From: Mediterranea sp. (in: CFB group bacteria)
GTDB taxonomy: Bacteria; Bacteroidota; Bacteroidia; Bacteroidales; Bacteroidaceae
Reading direction: 5' to 3'
Length of the DNA: 37,337 nucleotides
NCBI GenBank assembly: GCA_031258135.1
Contig: JAIRNG010000095.1
Coordinates: 1-37,337, forward strand
The notes under the pieces were generated by a model, which worked only from the letters and a program-made list of their open reading frames with translations, was not told where the DNA came from and did not search any database. Below, piece after piece: positions 27,330 to 34,999 of this stretch (position 1 is its first letter; each line of letters begins with the position of its first letter). Made by a program: the position numbers and the translations under genes.

Positions 27330-27376
27330 CTTTGCACTCATATATTTATATATGACATGGATCATGAGCTGTCCGG
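27321..27376 (-). promoter_or_regulatory. Candidate antiterminator fold
   Basis: On the minus strand CCGGACAG (27376-27369) is the exact complement of CTGTCCGG (27328-27321), the 5' arm of the terminator, so the two folds exclude each other. The pairing is continued by CTCAT with ATGAG and an inner CATATAT-AA-ATATATG hairpin. The upstream strand overlaps the last codons (Pro-Asp-Ser) of the leader peptide, so a ribosome finishing that peptide would hide it. Confidence 0.65.
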
Positions 27377-27424
27377 GTTCCGGCAGTTGCGCATCATGTA
27401 CATATAAAAGCGATGTAAATCCAT
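27362..27424 (-). CDS. Leader peptide of the susC/susD/OsmC-like operon
   Basis: A 20-codon frame, ATG at 27424 to TGA at 27364-27362, reading MDLHRFYMYM then MRNCRNPDSS. It starts about 14 nt after the predicted transcription start and ends 33 nt before the terminator stem. The run YMYMMRNCR has three Met and one Cys codon, the residues on which a ribosome would pause if sulfur amino acids ran short; Arg and Asn are alternative signals. No domain exists at this length; the call rests on position and on the paired RNA folds. Confidence 0.6.
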   Translation of the reverse strand: MDLHRFYMYMMRNCRNPDSS

Positions 27425-27443
27425 GTTCTTTAATTTGATGATG

Positions 27444-27475
27444 CAAAGGTAAAGGGATGGGAAAGGCGCGGCAAT
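27444..27475 (-). promoter_or_regulatory. Promoter of the attenuated susC string
   Basis: On the minus strand ATTG (27475-27472), a 20-bp gap and TACCTTTG (27451-27444). The -7 box is a perfect consensus match, the -33 box has one mismatch. The transcript would begin near 27438 and carry a leader of about 195 nt to the susC ATG at 27241. Confidence 0.6.
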
Positions 27476-27518
27476 ACCATATTCATGGTATATTTCCGGA
27501 GGGCGGTTTTTTCGTCCC

Positions 27519-27682
27519 GGAGGTTCCGCGGAACTTTTTACTTAACATTTTTTCACCGCGGAGACTCCGGGACGTTTTTTACTTAACATTTTTTCACCGC
27601 GGAGGCTCCGTGGCGTCGTCGACACGAGTTTTTTTCGTCCCGGAGGCTCCGTGGCGCCGTCGACACAAGTTTTAACTGTTTT
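27519..27682. repeat. Four-copy 41-bp tandem repeat
   Basis: GGAG(G/A)(C/T)TCCG starts at 27519, 27560, 27601 and 27642, an exact 41-bp period. Adjacent copies differ by patches: units one and two share the TTTTTACTTAACATTTTTTCACCGC stretch in part, and units three and four share CGTCGACAC. Each unit holds a small GC-rich dyad (CGGAGGCTCCG-like) and a T-run. The period is not a multiple of three, so the frame crossing it is unlikely to code. A lone related segment precedes it at 27497-27518. Confidence 0.8.
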
Positions 27683-27776
27683 TTTTCAGAAAAAGCGCTA
27701 AAGATAAAAAATAGTCGTATATTCGTAGCATTAATAACAAGTTAACTCGATTATAAACCATTAAAACCCATGAATC

Positions 27777-28619
27777 ATGCCGAGAGTTTTAATTCGCCCC
27801 TTTAGATTTGAAGTGTTGAAGATTTCCGAATTGCTGGAATGTTCAAAGCTTTTGATTAGAAATGTATTCACGCCCGACAAGGTGCAAGCCGTTGGGCTGG
27901 GTAAACCCTACGACGACTTGATTGCGCTGGACAACAAGTATTCCGACATACTGAAACATAACCCGACACTCATCGAAACGGAGCCGCTGACCGAAGATGT
28001 AGCCAGGCTTCGCCGGCTGTTGGGAGCGTTTGACAGTAGCCTGGAAGTGATCAAAGTCACAGGCGGTGACGCCGAAAAAGCCGAAGCGGAAAAGGCGGTG
28101 AGCTACGTCGCCTCGCCCTACCTCAAAGGAAGAGGAAAGTCTACCATGATCGCCCTGCTGGGCGACGCCGAAGATATGTGCGACGCGCTACAGGACCTTG
28201 CCGTCGCACCGAAGGTCGATCTGCTCGGCCTTGCCGATCAGGTAACGGCCATCAAAGAGCTGGCAGTGCGTTGCAATGCGCTTATCGTCGCCCGCGGCGA
28301 AGAAAAAGAGTATCGGAAGAAGCTCGGAACAGCCACCAAAACCCGGGGAGCGCTACAGAAGCAGTACCGCTTCATCTTCGCAACCATCCTGCCGGCCATC
28401 TATTACACCACCACCGATCCTGAAACCAAGGGCATCCTGACGACGATGCTCGACGAGATCAACGCTATACTCGATTCCCTCCGTTACCTCACCGGCGGCG
28501 GCACGGGCGGCGGTAATGACGATTACAGCGATCCTCACAAACCCGTTGACCCCGGCACCCCCGACACGCAGCCCGCAGACCCACCCAACGGTGGAACTTA
28601 CATCGACCCGAACGCGTAG
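27777..28619 (+). CDS. DUF6261-type hypothetical protein with disordered Gly/Pro tail
   Basis: A 280-residue protein of unknown function resembling the DUF6261 family of Bacteroidota. There is no signal peptide or membrane helix. The body is mostly helical (about 1-240) with a hydrophobic segment YRFIFATILPAIYYTT near 208-223. The tail (about 243-280) is rich in Gly, Pro and Asp, with TGGGTGGGNDDYSDP and PGTPDTQPADPPNGG, and looks unstructured. The start at 27777 is the only ATG in frame before conserved-looking sequence. It lies just after the 41-bp tandem repeat and before a perfect hairpin. No promoter better than TATATTCG at 27718 was found. I recognise the family only by general resemblance. 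Confidence 0.65.
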   Translation: MPRVLIRPFRFEVLKISELLECSKLLIRNVFTPDKVQAVGLGKPYDDLIALDNKYSDILKHNPTLIETEPLTEDVARLRRLLGAFDSSLEVIKVTGGDAEKAEAEKAVSYVASPYLKGRGKSTMIALLGDAEDMCDALQDLAVAPKVDLLGLADQVTAIKELAVRCNALIVARGEEKEYRKKLGTATKTRGALQKQYRFIFATILPAIYYTTTDPETKGILTTMLDEINAILDSLRYLTGGGTGGGNDDYSDPHKPVDPGTPDTQPADPPNGGTYIDPNA

Positions 28620-28641
28620 ACACCGCGGCTATTTACGATCA

Positions 28642-28702
28642 GACCATTTACAATTTACCATTTAATACCCCTGCGGAATTAAATGGTAAATTGTAAATGG
28701 TC
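28642..28702 (+). terminator. Perfect 25-bp hairpin downstream of the DUF6261-type gene
   Basis: Positions 28642-28666 are the exact reverse complement of 28678-28702, with an 11-nt loop. The arms are AT-rich and built from repeats of ATTTAC/GTAAAT; a further half copy (TTGTAAATGGTAA) follows at 28705. There is no T tract, so it may be a mobile palindromic repeat acting as an mRNA 3' barrier. Confidence 0.6.
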
Positions 28703-28747
28703 AGTTGTAAATGGTAATATCTTCAATTTATCTTTTAATTTTGCACC

Positions 28748-29740
28748 ATGATCGAGTTAATACGCCATATTGAGATTCTGTTGTTGGAAAACGACTGCGT
28801 TATTGCGCCCGGGTTCGGGGGCTTCATCACGTATGATACGCCGGCGTCATGGAATGTGGAAGAAAACACCTTCTCCCCTCCTGTCCGTACGATAGGATTC
28901 AACCCGCAGCTAAAGATAAATGACGGCATTTTAGTTCAATCCTATATGAAGGCCCGCCGGACCAATTTCACGGATGCGGCAAAGATGCTGGAGCAAGCGA
29001 TCAACGAACTGACCGGGGTGTTGCACAAGGAAGGAAAGGTGGAAATGGCAAACATCGGTGAGATTTCCCTCTCTATCCATGGAACTTATACCTTCTCCCC
29101 CTATGACGATAAGATCATTTCTCCCTCCCTGTACGGATTGGATTCTTTTGAAATAAAAGAGCTTGGGGCACTGCGGCAACTTTCAGCCGGAAGGGTTCCG
29201 AAGCCTCAGATACCGGTCGCCGGCCATAAAAAGACGTATGAAATACGGATCAACCGGGCGTTGGTACGCCATGCTGTGGCGGCAGTCGCTGCGGTCGTAC
29301 TGTTTTTCCATCTGTCCGCTCCGGTAGAAAATACGTATGTGGAGAAAGAGAATTACGCACAACTTCTTCCGTCCGACCTTTTCGGCAAGATCGGGCGGCA
29401 GTCCCTGCTGACAACGCCCGTCGGAGGAGAACCGGCCGCCGGCCCTGTGACATCGCAACCCGAACCGCAACCCGAACCGCAACCTGAAGTGACGGTTGAC
29501 CCGCAACCGGCCTCAAAGTCCTATCATATCATCATTGCCAGCGTAACGTCCGATGACGACGCGCAAGCCCTGGCGGACGGCCTTAAAACAAAAGGTTATC
29601 ACGATGCATGCGTACTCGCCGGCGAAGCAAGGATACGTGTGAGCATAGGAACATATCCCACAAGAGAAGAAGCCAACAAGAGATTGGTTGAGTTGCGAAG
29701 GGACGGCCCGTATAAAAACGCCTGGCTGTTGATCCGGTAA
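28748..29740 (+). CDS. HU-CCDC81 and SPOR domain membrane protein
   Basis: A 330-residue protein combining two HU-like CCDC81 domains (about 1-60 and 61-140; motif LLLENDCVIAPGFGGF), one membrane helix (about 171-190), a proline-rich linker with PEPQPEPQPE (about 236-256), and a C-terminal SPOR domain (about 257-329; IIIASVTSDDDAQALADGL, VSIGTYPTREEANKRL). The order suggests a cytoplasmic HU-like part and a periplasmic SPOR part that binds denuded peptidoglycan at division sites, possibly linking DNA or a cytoplasmic partner to the septum; its actual role is not established. A -7-like TAATTTTG ends 4 bp before the ATG, so the mRNA may be nearly leaderless. Confidence 0.92.
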   Translation: MIELIRHIEILLLENDCVIAPGFGGFITYDTPASWNVEENTFSPPVRTIGFNPQLKINDGILVQSYMKARRTNFTDAAKMLEQAINELTGVLHKEGKVEMANIGEISLSIHGTYTFSPYDDKIISPSLYGLDSFEIKELGALRQLSAGRVPKPQIPVAGHKKTYEIRINRALVRHAVAAVAAVVLFFHLSAPVENTYVEKENYAQLLPSDLFGKIGRQSLLTTPVGGEPAAGPVTSQPEPQPEPQPEVTVDPQPASKSYHIIIASVTSDDDAQALADGLKTKGYHDACVLAGEARIRVSIGTYPTREEANKRLVELRRDGPYKNAWLLIR

Positions 29741-29837
29741 AACAGATAAATACGGGAATTACAGTTTAATTGAAAGTTGCCTGAGATATCCTTCGGAAGA
29801 GGAAATGCGGGCGTTCTTGCAAAATAGTTGCAAAATA

Positions 29838-29869
29838 TTTGCAATAGTTGAAGATAAAGGTCATATTTG
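29838..29869 (+). promoter_or_regulatory. Promoter of the LtaS-like gene
   Basis: TTTG (29838-29841), 20 bp, then CATATTTG (29862-29869), one mismatch from consensus. It overlaps a run of TTGCAAAATA-like direct repeats (about 29818-29846). Transcription would start near 29876, which favours the ATG at 29884 over that at 29848. Confidence 0.5.
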
Positions 29870-29883
29870 CGCTGCATAAACCA

Positions 29884-31878
29884 ATGTTTAATGAACAGGT
29901 GATAGGATCAAAGCGTAGAACGAAACATATTTCAGGTCTTTTATATGTGTTGTCGGTACATGTCATTGTACTGTTTTTTATGTCTGTACAACGTCTCATT
30001 CTGCTCGCCGCCAATTGGCGGCAGATCAATGATGTTGAAACTAAATTCGGTTGGATATCATCCGCTCTGCTGCGCGGGATATGGTTCGACAACGTCATTG
30101 CCTGTTATATAACCATCCTTCCGTTGGTCATTTTATCCTTTACGGGACTACTGAACTTCGCTTCCAGAAGACTTCTCCCTGTTTTCAATGTCTATTACAT
30201 CATTCTCTATTTACCGGTATTCGCCATCGGGATCGCCGACATTCCATACTTCCATTACTTCTTCAAGCATCTGAATGTTTCCATATTCAACTGGAGTGAA
30301 GAAGGAGGAACAGCCGCACAGATGATATTGGAAGAAACATCATATTATGTCTACATGATTTTATTCCTTATCATCGTTTCCCTTTTTGGTTATCTTGTAT
30401 TTATGATCAGTAGAAAGTTCATGAAGGAACAGCCGCAAAACTTAACATTAAAACAATATATAGTCTACTTGCCGGCATGTTTCGTCCTTACGGGATTGTG
30501 TTTATTCGGAATAAGGGGACGCACCGGATATAATCCGATAAAAACGAGTCAGGCGTATTTTTGTAACAACCCTTTTCTCAACCAATTGGGTATAAACCCC
30601 TCGTTCTATTTGATGAGGGATATAATAGAATCCTCCAAAAAACACTATACCGTAAACCATATCATACCGGAAAAGGAGGCCATAGCTATTGCAAGGGAAG
30701 CATTAGGCGCGGATTCACTACCGGCATCCGGGGATTATCCTGTTGTCCGTAATGTTGTAGCTCATGGCATGCCTGAGAAAATGAATGTCGTTATCATCCT
30801 GATGGAGTCCATGTCGGCCGACCTTCTGAAAATAAAAGAGAACGGCAAAGAAATAACCCCTTTCCTTAATGAACTTATAGACAGATCCTATTATTTCGGG
30901 AATTTCTATTCTGCCGGAACGCACACCAATCACGGCATCATGGCGACACTGTATGGTATGCCCGCCCTGTTCGGCCGCAACATGATGAAGAATGTGGATA
31001 TCCCTCTTTGCGAAGGCCTTCCGGATGTTTTGCAACGCTATAACTATCGCACCATGTTCTTTATGACGCATGAAGCCCAATACGATAACATGAATGCTTT
31101 CTTAACCGAAAACGGAATAGAAGAGATATACTCCGAAGAAGATTACCCCCGTGACAAATGCAAAAACAGCTTTGGGGTAGCCGACGATTTCCTGTTCGAA
31201 TATGGGCTGAACAAGATAAATGAAAAGGCGAAAGAACCCGGACCTTTTCTTGCAACCCTGTTAACCGTAAGTAATCACCCGCCATATATCGTACCCGGTA
31301 AATTCAAAGCCGTGAGTGACGAAGCGCAATACCAGATCGTAGCCTTTGCCGACGACGCCATCCGGCAGTTTATGGAAAACGCACGGAAAGAAGAATGGTA
31401 TCAGAATACGATCTTTGCGCTTTTGGGAGATCATGGCAAGGTGGTCGGCTCGCAAACCTACGAAATGCCATTGTCATATAACCACGTACCTTTTATCATC
31501 TACTCGCCGGCATTTGAAGACGCACCCCGGAGATTTGAGTGTCTGGGAGGACAGGTCGATGTTTTCCCGACCCTTATGGGGCTTTTAAATTACTCATATC
31601 AGAACAATACGTTCGGAGTTGATCTGTTTAAAACCGTACGGCCCTATATCTTCTTCTCATCCGATGACGCTTTAGGCTGTATCGATCATGATTATTTCTA
31701 CATGTACAATTTCAAAACCGGGATAGAGGGACTGTACAAATACAATGAAAACAAACCGGACAATTTAATCTCGCACCATGTCATGTTGGGCAAAAACATG
31801 CTTACTTACTCAGCCGCTATGACTCAAACGGCAGATTATATGTTAAGAAACCGTCTGATCCGGATCAGACGGCCATAG
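29884..31878 (+). CDS. LtaS-like membrane sulfatase-fold phosphotransferase
   Basis: A 664-residue protein with five membrane helices in the first 210 residues, then an alkaline-phosphatase/sulfatase-fold domain facing the periplasm. Likely metal and catalytic residues: Glu308 in IILMESMS, a Thr in SAGTHTNHG (T346 or T348) as nucleophile, and Asp516-His517 in LLGDHGK. The family transfers phosphoglycerol or phosphoethanolamine groups from lipids to surface polymers. Lipoteichoic acid is not expected in a Gram-negative, so the acceptor may be a capsule, lipid A, or periplasmic glucan; the substrate is not decidable here. The open frame reaches back to 29848, but the promoter position points to 29884. 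Its 3' end overlaps the convergent uxaB by 14 bp. Confidence 0.88.
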   Translation: MFNEQVIGSKRRTKHISGLLYVLSVHVIVLFFMSVQRLILLAANWRQINDVETKFGWISSALLRGIWFDNVIACYITILPLVILSFTGLLNFASRRLLPVFNVYYIILYLPVFAIGIADIPYFHYFFKHLNVSIFNWSEEGGTAAQMILEETSYYVYMILFLIIVSLFGYLVFMISRKFMKEQPQNLTLKQYIVYLPACFVLTGLCLFGIRGRTGYNPIKTSQAYFCNNPFLNQLGINPSFYLMRDIIESSKKHYTVNHIIPEKEAIAIAREALGADSLPASGDYPVVRNVVAHGMPEKMNVVIILMESMSADLLKIKENGKEITPFLNELIDRSYYFGNFYSAGTHTNHGIMATLYGMPALFGRNMMKNVDIPLCEGLPDVLQRYNYRTMFFMTHEAQYDNMNAFLTENGIEEIYSEEDYPRDKCKNSFGVADDFLFEYGLNKINEKAKEPGPFLATLLTVSNHPPYIVPGKFKAVSDEAQYQIVAFADDAIRQFMENARKEEWYQNTIFALLGDHGKVVGSQTYEMPLSYNHVPFIIYSPAFEDAPRRFECLGGQVDVFPTLMGLLNYSYQNNTFGVDLFKTVRPYIFFSSDDALGCIDHDYFYMYNFKTGIEGLYKYNENKPDNLISHHVMLGKNMLTYSAAMTQTADYMLRNRLIRIRRP

Positions 31879-33319
31879 TGGGGATTATTCCTTTTACGGT
31901 TTCCAACATTCCTTTTTCCTGTATTGAATCCAGGTCAGCTTTAATAGCGGCGGTCAATCCCGGAATATGATTCAAATCTTCACCCCAGATGGATTCTGCG
32001 GCGAGAACGCCTTTGGCTATCTTTTCCGTATCACCGGTCGCCCACAGGTCTTTCAACAGATTCATGATTCCGGGCGCATCGTTCGGAACGATCTCTGCTC
32101 CGTCTGCACGTACGCCTCCTTTGTAATAGGTAATAATAGCAGCCAGACCCAGTACGAGGCCTTCAGGCAATTCGCCTTTACGCTCCAGATATGTTTTTAA
32201 TCCGGGAAGGTCCCGGGTCTCGAATTTAGGGAATGAATTTAACATGATGCTGGTAACGGCGTGATCAACGAACGGATTGCTGAAACGCTCCCATACGTCG
32301 TCGGCAAACTGCGTCAGTTCATCCTTGGGCAAATTCAATGTTTCCATCAATTCATCATACATTACCTTACGGATGTATTTGCCGACTACGGGGTGTTCGC
32401 AGGCATCACGTACAATATTGATGCCCGAAAGATAAGCCACAGGCGAAAGCACGGTATGAGGACCATTCAACAGGCACACTTTCCGCTCATGGTATGGAGC
32501 TTCGGACGGAACAAACAATACATTTAATCCGGCCTTATCCGCGGGAAATTCATTTGCAACTTCCTGCGGGGCTTCAATCACCCAGAGGTGAAAAATCTCC
32601 GCCTGAACAACAAGGTTGTCATTGTATTGGAGTTTTTCTTTGATGGCGTCGATATCTTTACGCGGGAAACCCGGAACGATACGGTCTACCAGCGTGGCAT
32701 ATACAGCACACGCTTCTTCAAACCAAGCCTTAAATCCGTCACCTAAACCCCAAAGCTCGATGTATTGACAGATAGTTTCTTTCAATCTATGACCATTCAG
32801 GAAAATCAACTCACAAGGAAAAATAATAAGTCCCTTACTTTTATCGCCATTGAACGTTCTGAAGCGGCGGTATAGCAATTGTGTCAATTTACCGGGATAG
32901 GATGAAGCGGGCGTATCCTCCAATTTGCATGACGGATCGAACGCAATACCGGCCTCGGTGGTATTTGAAATGACAAAACGCATCTCCGGCCGGTCTGCCA
33001 GTTTCAGAAACTCCCCGTTTTGCGAATACGGATTCAACGAGCGGCTGATCACGTCTATCAAGGTCAGATCATTCACCACCTGACCTTTATCCAGCCCCTG
33101 AAGATTCACATGATACAGGTTGTCCTGTGCGTTCAACAGATCCGCCATACCTTTATCAATGGGCTGTACCACCACAACACTACTGTTGAAGTTTGCCTTT
33201 TCATTCATGTTGTAGATGATCCAATCTGCAAAAGCGCGCAAAAAATTACCTTCGCCGAACTGGATGATACGTTCAGGGTATATTTTTGCCTGAACTGTTT
33301 TTCTGTTTAAGTCTTTCAT
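31865..33319 (-). CDS. uxaB: Tagaturonate reductase (altronate oxidoreductase)
   Basis: Reduces tagaturonate to altronate with NADH in galacturonate breakdown (EC 1.1.1.58), a cytoplasmic mannitol-dehydrogenase-family enzyme of 484 residues. Seen: N-terminal nucleotide-binding strand RIIQFGEGNFLRAFADW (about 16-32), VISNTTEAGIAFD, IIFPCELIFLNGHRLKE, and the C-terminal-domain motif KVCLLNGPHTVLSPVAYLSG with catalytic-region lysine and histidine. The frame is open to 33373, but the conserved region begins after the ATG at 33319 and the promoter lies at 33345-33374, so that start is used. It is divergent from uxaC, which makes tagaturonate from galacturonate, so the two genes form consecutive steps. 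Convergent 3' overlap of 14 bp with the upstream membrane gene. Confidence 0.94.
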   Translation of the reverse strand: MKDLNRKTVQAKIYPERIIQFGEGNFLRAFADWIIYNMNEKANFNSSVVVVQPIDKGMADLLNAQDNLYHVNLQGLDKGQVVNDLTLIDVISRSLNPYSQNGEFLKLADRPEMRFVISNTTEAGIAFDPSCKLEDTPASSYPGKLTQLLYRRFRTFNGDKSKGLIIFPCELIFLNGHRLKETICQYIELWGLGDGFKAWFEEACAVYATLVDRIVPGFPRKDIDAIKEKLQYNDNLVVQAEIFHLWVIEAPQEVANEFPADKAGLNVLFVPSEAPYHERKVCLLNGPHTVLSPVAYLSGINIVRDACEHPVVGKYIRKVMYDELMETLNLPKDELTQFADDVWERFSNPFVDHAVTSIMLNSFPKFETRDLPGLKTYLERKGELPEGLVLGLAAIITYYKGGVRADGAEIVPNDAPGIMNLLKDLWATGDTEKIAKGVLAAESIWGEDLNHIPGLTAAIKADLDSIQEKGMLETVKGIIPTMAV

Positions 33320-33344
33320 ATTCCAACTATCATAATCATAGGCG

Positions 33345-33374
33345 CAAATATACTGATTATTTTGTAGTGACAAG
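33345..33374 (-). promoter_or_regulatory. Promoter of uxaB
   Basis: On the minus strand CTTG (33374-33371), an 18-bp gap and TATATTTG (33352-33345). The -7 is a perfect match. The start of transcription would be near 33339, about 20 nt before the ATG. The box set is interleaved with the uxaC promoter on the other strand. Confidence 0.6.
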
Positions 33375-33391
33375 TAAAATATTTAATTTTG
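33361..33391 (+). promoter_or_regulatory. Promoter of uxaC
   Basis: TTTG (33361-33364), 19 bp, TAATTTTG (33384-33391), a perfect consensus match. The 5' leader to the ATG at 33512 is about 115 nt and contains AAAGGCG (33425-33431) and CGCCTTT (33465-33471), an inverted repeat that could be a regulator site or leader hairpin. Confidence 0.7.
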
Positions 33392-33511
33392 TGTTCGATA
33401 ACGGTCAACAATGCCAAAATCGAAAAAGGCGTATTATAGCATTAATAATCAGAAAGATATGTTGCGCCTTTAGCGAAAGTAATAATTATATATATCTAAA
33501 ACACAATCGAA

Positions 33512-34918
33512 ATGAGAAACTTTATGGATGAAAACTTCCTGTTGTATACGGAAACTGCACAGAAGTTGTATCACGGCCACGCTGCCGGAATGCCGATTAT
33601 TGACTATCACTGTCATCTTATTCCACAATTGGTTGCCGATGACCACAAATTCAAATCATTAACCGAGGTCTGGCTTGGCGGCGACCATTATAAATGGCGC
33701 GCTATGCGCACCAACGGCATTGATGAGCGCTATTGCACGGGAAAAGAGACTTCGGACTGGGAAAAGTTTGAGAAATGGGCGGAGACCGTACCCTACACGA
33801 TGCGTAATCCGTTGTACCACTGGACGCATCTTGAGTTGAAAACGGCATTTGGCATTAACAAGATACTCAATCCCAAGACAGCCCGTGAAATCTATGACGA
33901 ATGTAATGAGAAGCTGGCCCGGCCGGAATACTCCGCCCGCGGAATGATGCGGCGTTATAACGTAGAGGTCGTTTGTACCACAGATGATCCGGTTGATTCG
34001 TTGGAATATCATATCAAAACACGTGAGAGTGGCTTTGAAATTAAAATGTTACCAACCTGGCGCCCGGATAAAGCAATGGCCGTAGAAGCGCCTGCCGATT
34101 TCCGCGCTTATGTGGAAAAACTGGCTGAAGCGAGCGGCGTAACGATCTCTGCTTATGATGATATGATCGCCGCGCTTCGCAAACGCCATGACTTCTTCGC
34201 CGGACAAGGCTGTAAATTGTCGGATCATGGCATTGAAGAATTCTATGCCGAAGACTATACGGATGCTGAAATTAAAGCTATATTTAATAAGGTGTATGGC
34301 GGAACGGCATTGACTCAGGAAGAAATCCTGAAATTCAAATCGGCTATGCTGGTTGTTTTCGGAGAGATGGATTGGGAAAAAGGATGGGCGCAACAATTCC
34401 ATTACGGCGCTATCCGTAACAACAACAGTAAGATGTTCAAACGGTTAGGCCCTGACACCGGATTCGATTCTATCGGCGAGTTTACAACGGCAAAGGCCAT
34501 GTCCAAGTTCCTGGATCGCCTGAACGCCAATGATAAATTGACTAAGACGGTTTTATATAACCTTAATCCGTGCGCCAATGAAGTGATCGCTACGATGCTG
34601 GGTAACTTCCAGGACGGCACGGTTCCCGGAAAGATTCAGTTCGGTTCGGGATGGTGGTTCCTGGATCAGAGAGACGGCATGGAGAAACAGATGAACGCCC
34701 TTTCCGTATTAGGCCTGTTAAGCCGCTTTGTCGGAATGTTGACCGATTCGCGCTCTTTCCTGTCCTACCCTCGTCATGAGTACTTCCGTCGTACACTGTG
34801 TAATCTTGTGGGGCGTGATGTAGAGCATGGTGAAATCCCTGTATCTGAAATAGAACGCGTAAATCAGATGATTGAAGATATCTCGTACAATAACGCTAAG
34901 ACATTTTTTGAATTTTAA
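33512..34918 (+). CDS. uxaC: Uronate (glucuronate/galacturonate) isomerase
   Basis: Interconverts D-glucuronate with D-fructuronate and D-galacturonate with D-tagaturonate (EC 5.3.1.12), first step of uronate breakdown in the cytoplasm; amidohydrolase superfamily. In this 468-residue protein the metal-binding HxH pair is H33 and H35 in IDYHCHLIPQ; further motifs are WRAMRTNGIDERYCTG, VVCTTDDPVDSLEYH, and the C-terminal SFLSYPRHEYFRRTLC. Length matches the family. It is divergent from uxaB with overlapping promoters and ends before an intrinsic terminator. It could process uronates released by the GH2 enzyme if that is a glucuronidase, but the genes lie 20 kb apart and a link is conjecture. 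Confidence 0.96.
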   Translation: MRNFMDENFLLYTETAQKLYHGHAAGMPIIDYHCHLIPQLVADDHKFKSLTEVWLGGDHYKWRAMRTNGIDERYCTGKETSDWEKFEKWAETVPYTMRNPLYHWTHLELKTAFGINKILNPKTAREIYDECNEKLARPEYSARGMMRRYNVEVVCTTDDPVDSLEYHIKTRESGFEIKMLPTWRPDKAMAVEAPADFRAYVEKLAEASGVTISAYDDMIAALRKRHDFFAGQGCKLSDHGIEEFYAEDYTDAEIKAIFNKVYGGTALTQEEILKFKSAMLVVFGEMDWEKGWAQQFHYGAIRNNNSKMFKRLGPDTGFDSIGEFTTAKAMSKFLDRLNANDKLTKTVLYNLNPCANEVIATMLGNFQDGTVPGKIQFGSGWWFLDQRDGMEKQMNALSVLGLLSRFVGMLTDSRSFLSYPRHEYFRRTLCNLVGRDVEHGEIPVSEIERVNQMIEDISYNNAKTFFEF

Positions 34919-34942
34919 TGTGATTTGCCACAAATAATTGAT

Positions 34943-34982
34943 AGAGGAGAATCCGGATTTGACCATATTCTCCTCTTTTTAT
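34943..34982 (+). terminator. Intrinsic terminator after uxaC
   Basis: AGAGGAGAAT (34943-34952) pairs with ATTCTCCTCT (34967-34976), 10 bp, around a 14-nt loop, followed by a T tract to 34980. It sits about 25 nt after the uxaC stop codon and overlaps the start of the next gene's promoter region. Confidence 0.8.
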
Positions 34983-34991
34983 TTATCTTTG
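34958..34991 (+). promoter_or_regulatory. Promoter of the WalJ/YycJ-like gene
   Basis: TATCTTTG (34984-34991) is a perfect -7 match; the nearest TTTG (34958-34961) lies 22 bp upstream, slightly wide and inside the preceding terminator loop. The transcript would begin close to the ATG at 35000, so it may be almost leaderless. Confidence 0.45.
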
Positions 34992-34999
34992 CGGTCATT

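Noticed and set aside
27457..27675. A 72-codon frame through the 41-bp tandem repeat
   Set aside because: The repeat period is not a multiple of three, so the reading frame changes between copies; it has no conserved features.
27519..27682. CRISPR-like array
   Set aside because: The unit repeats directly with no unique spacers and only four copies; no cas genes are present.
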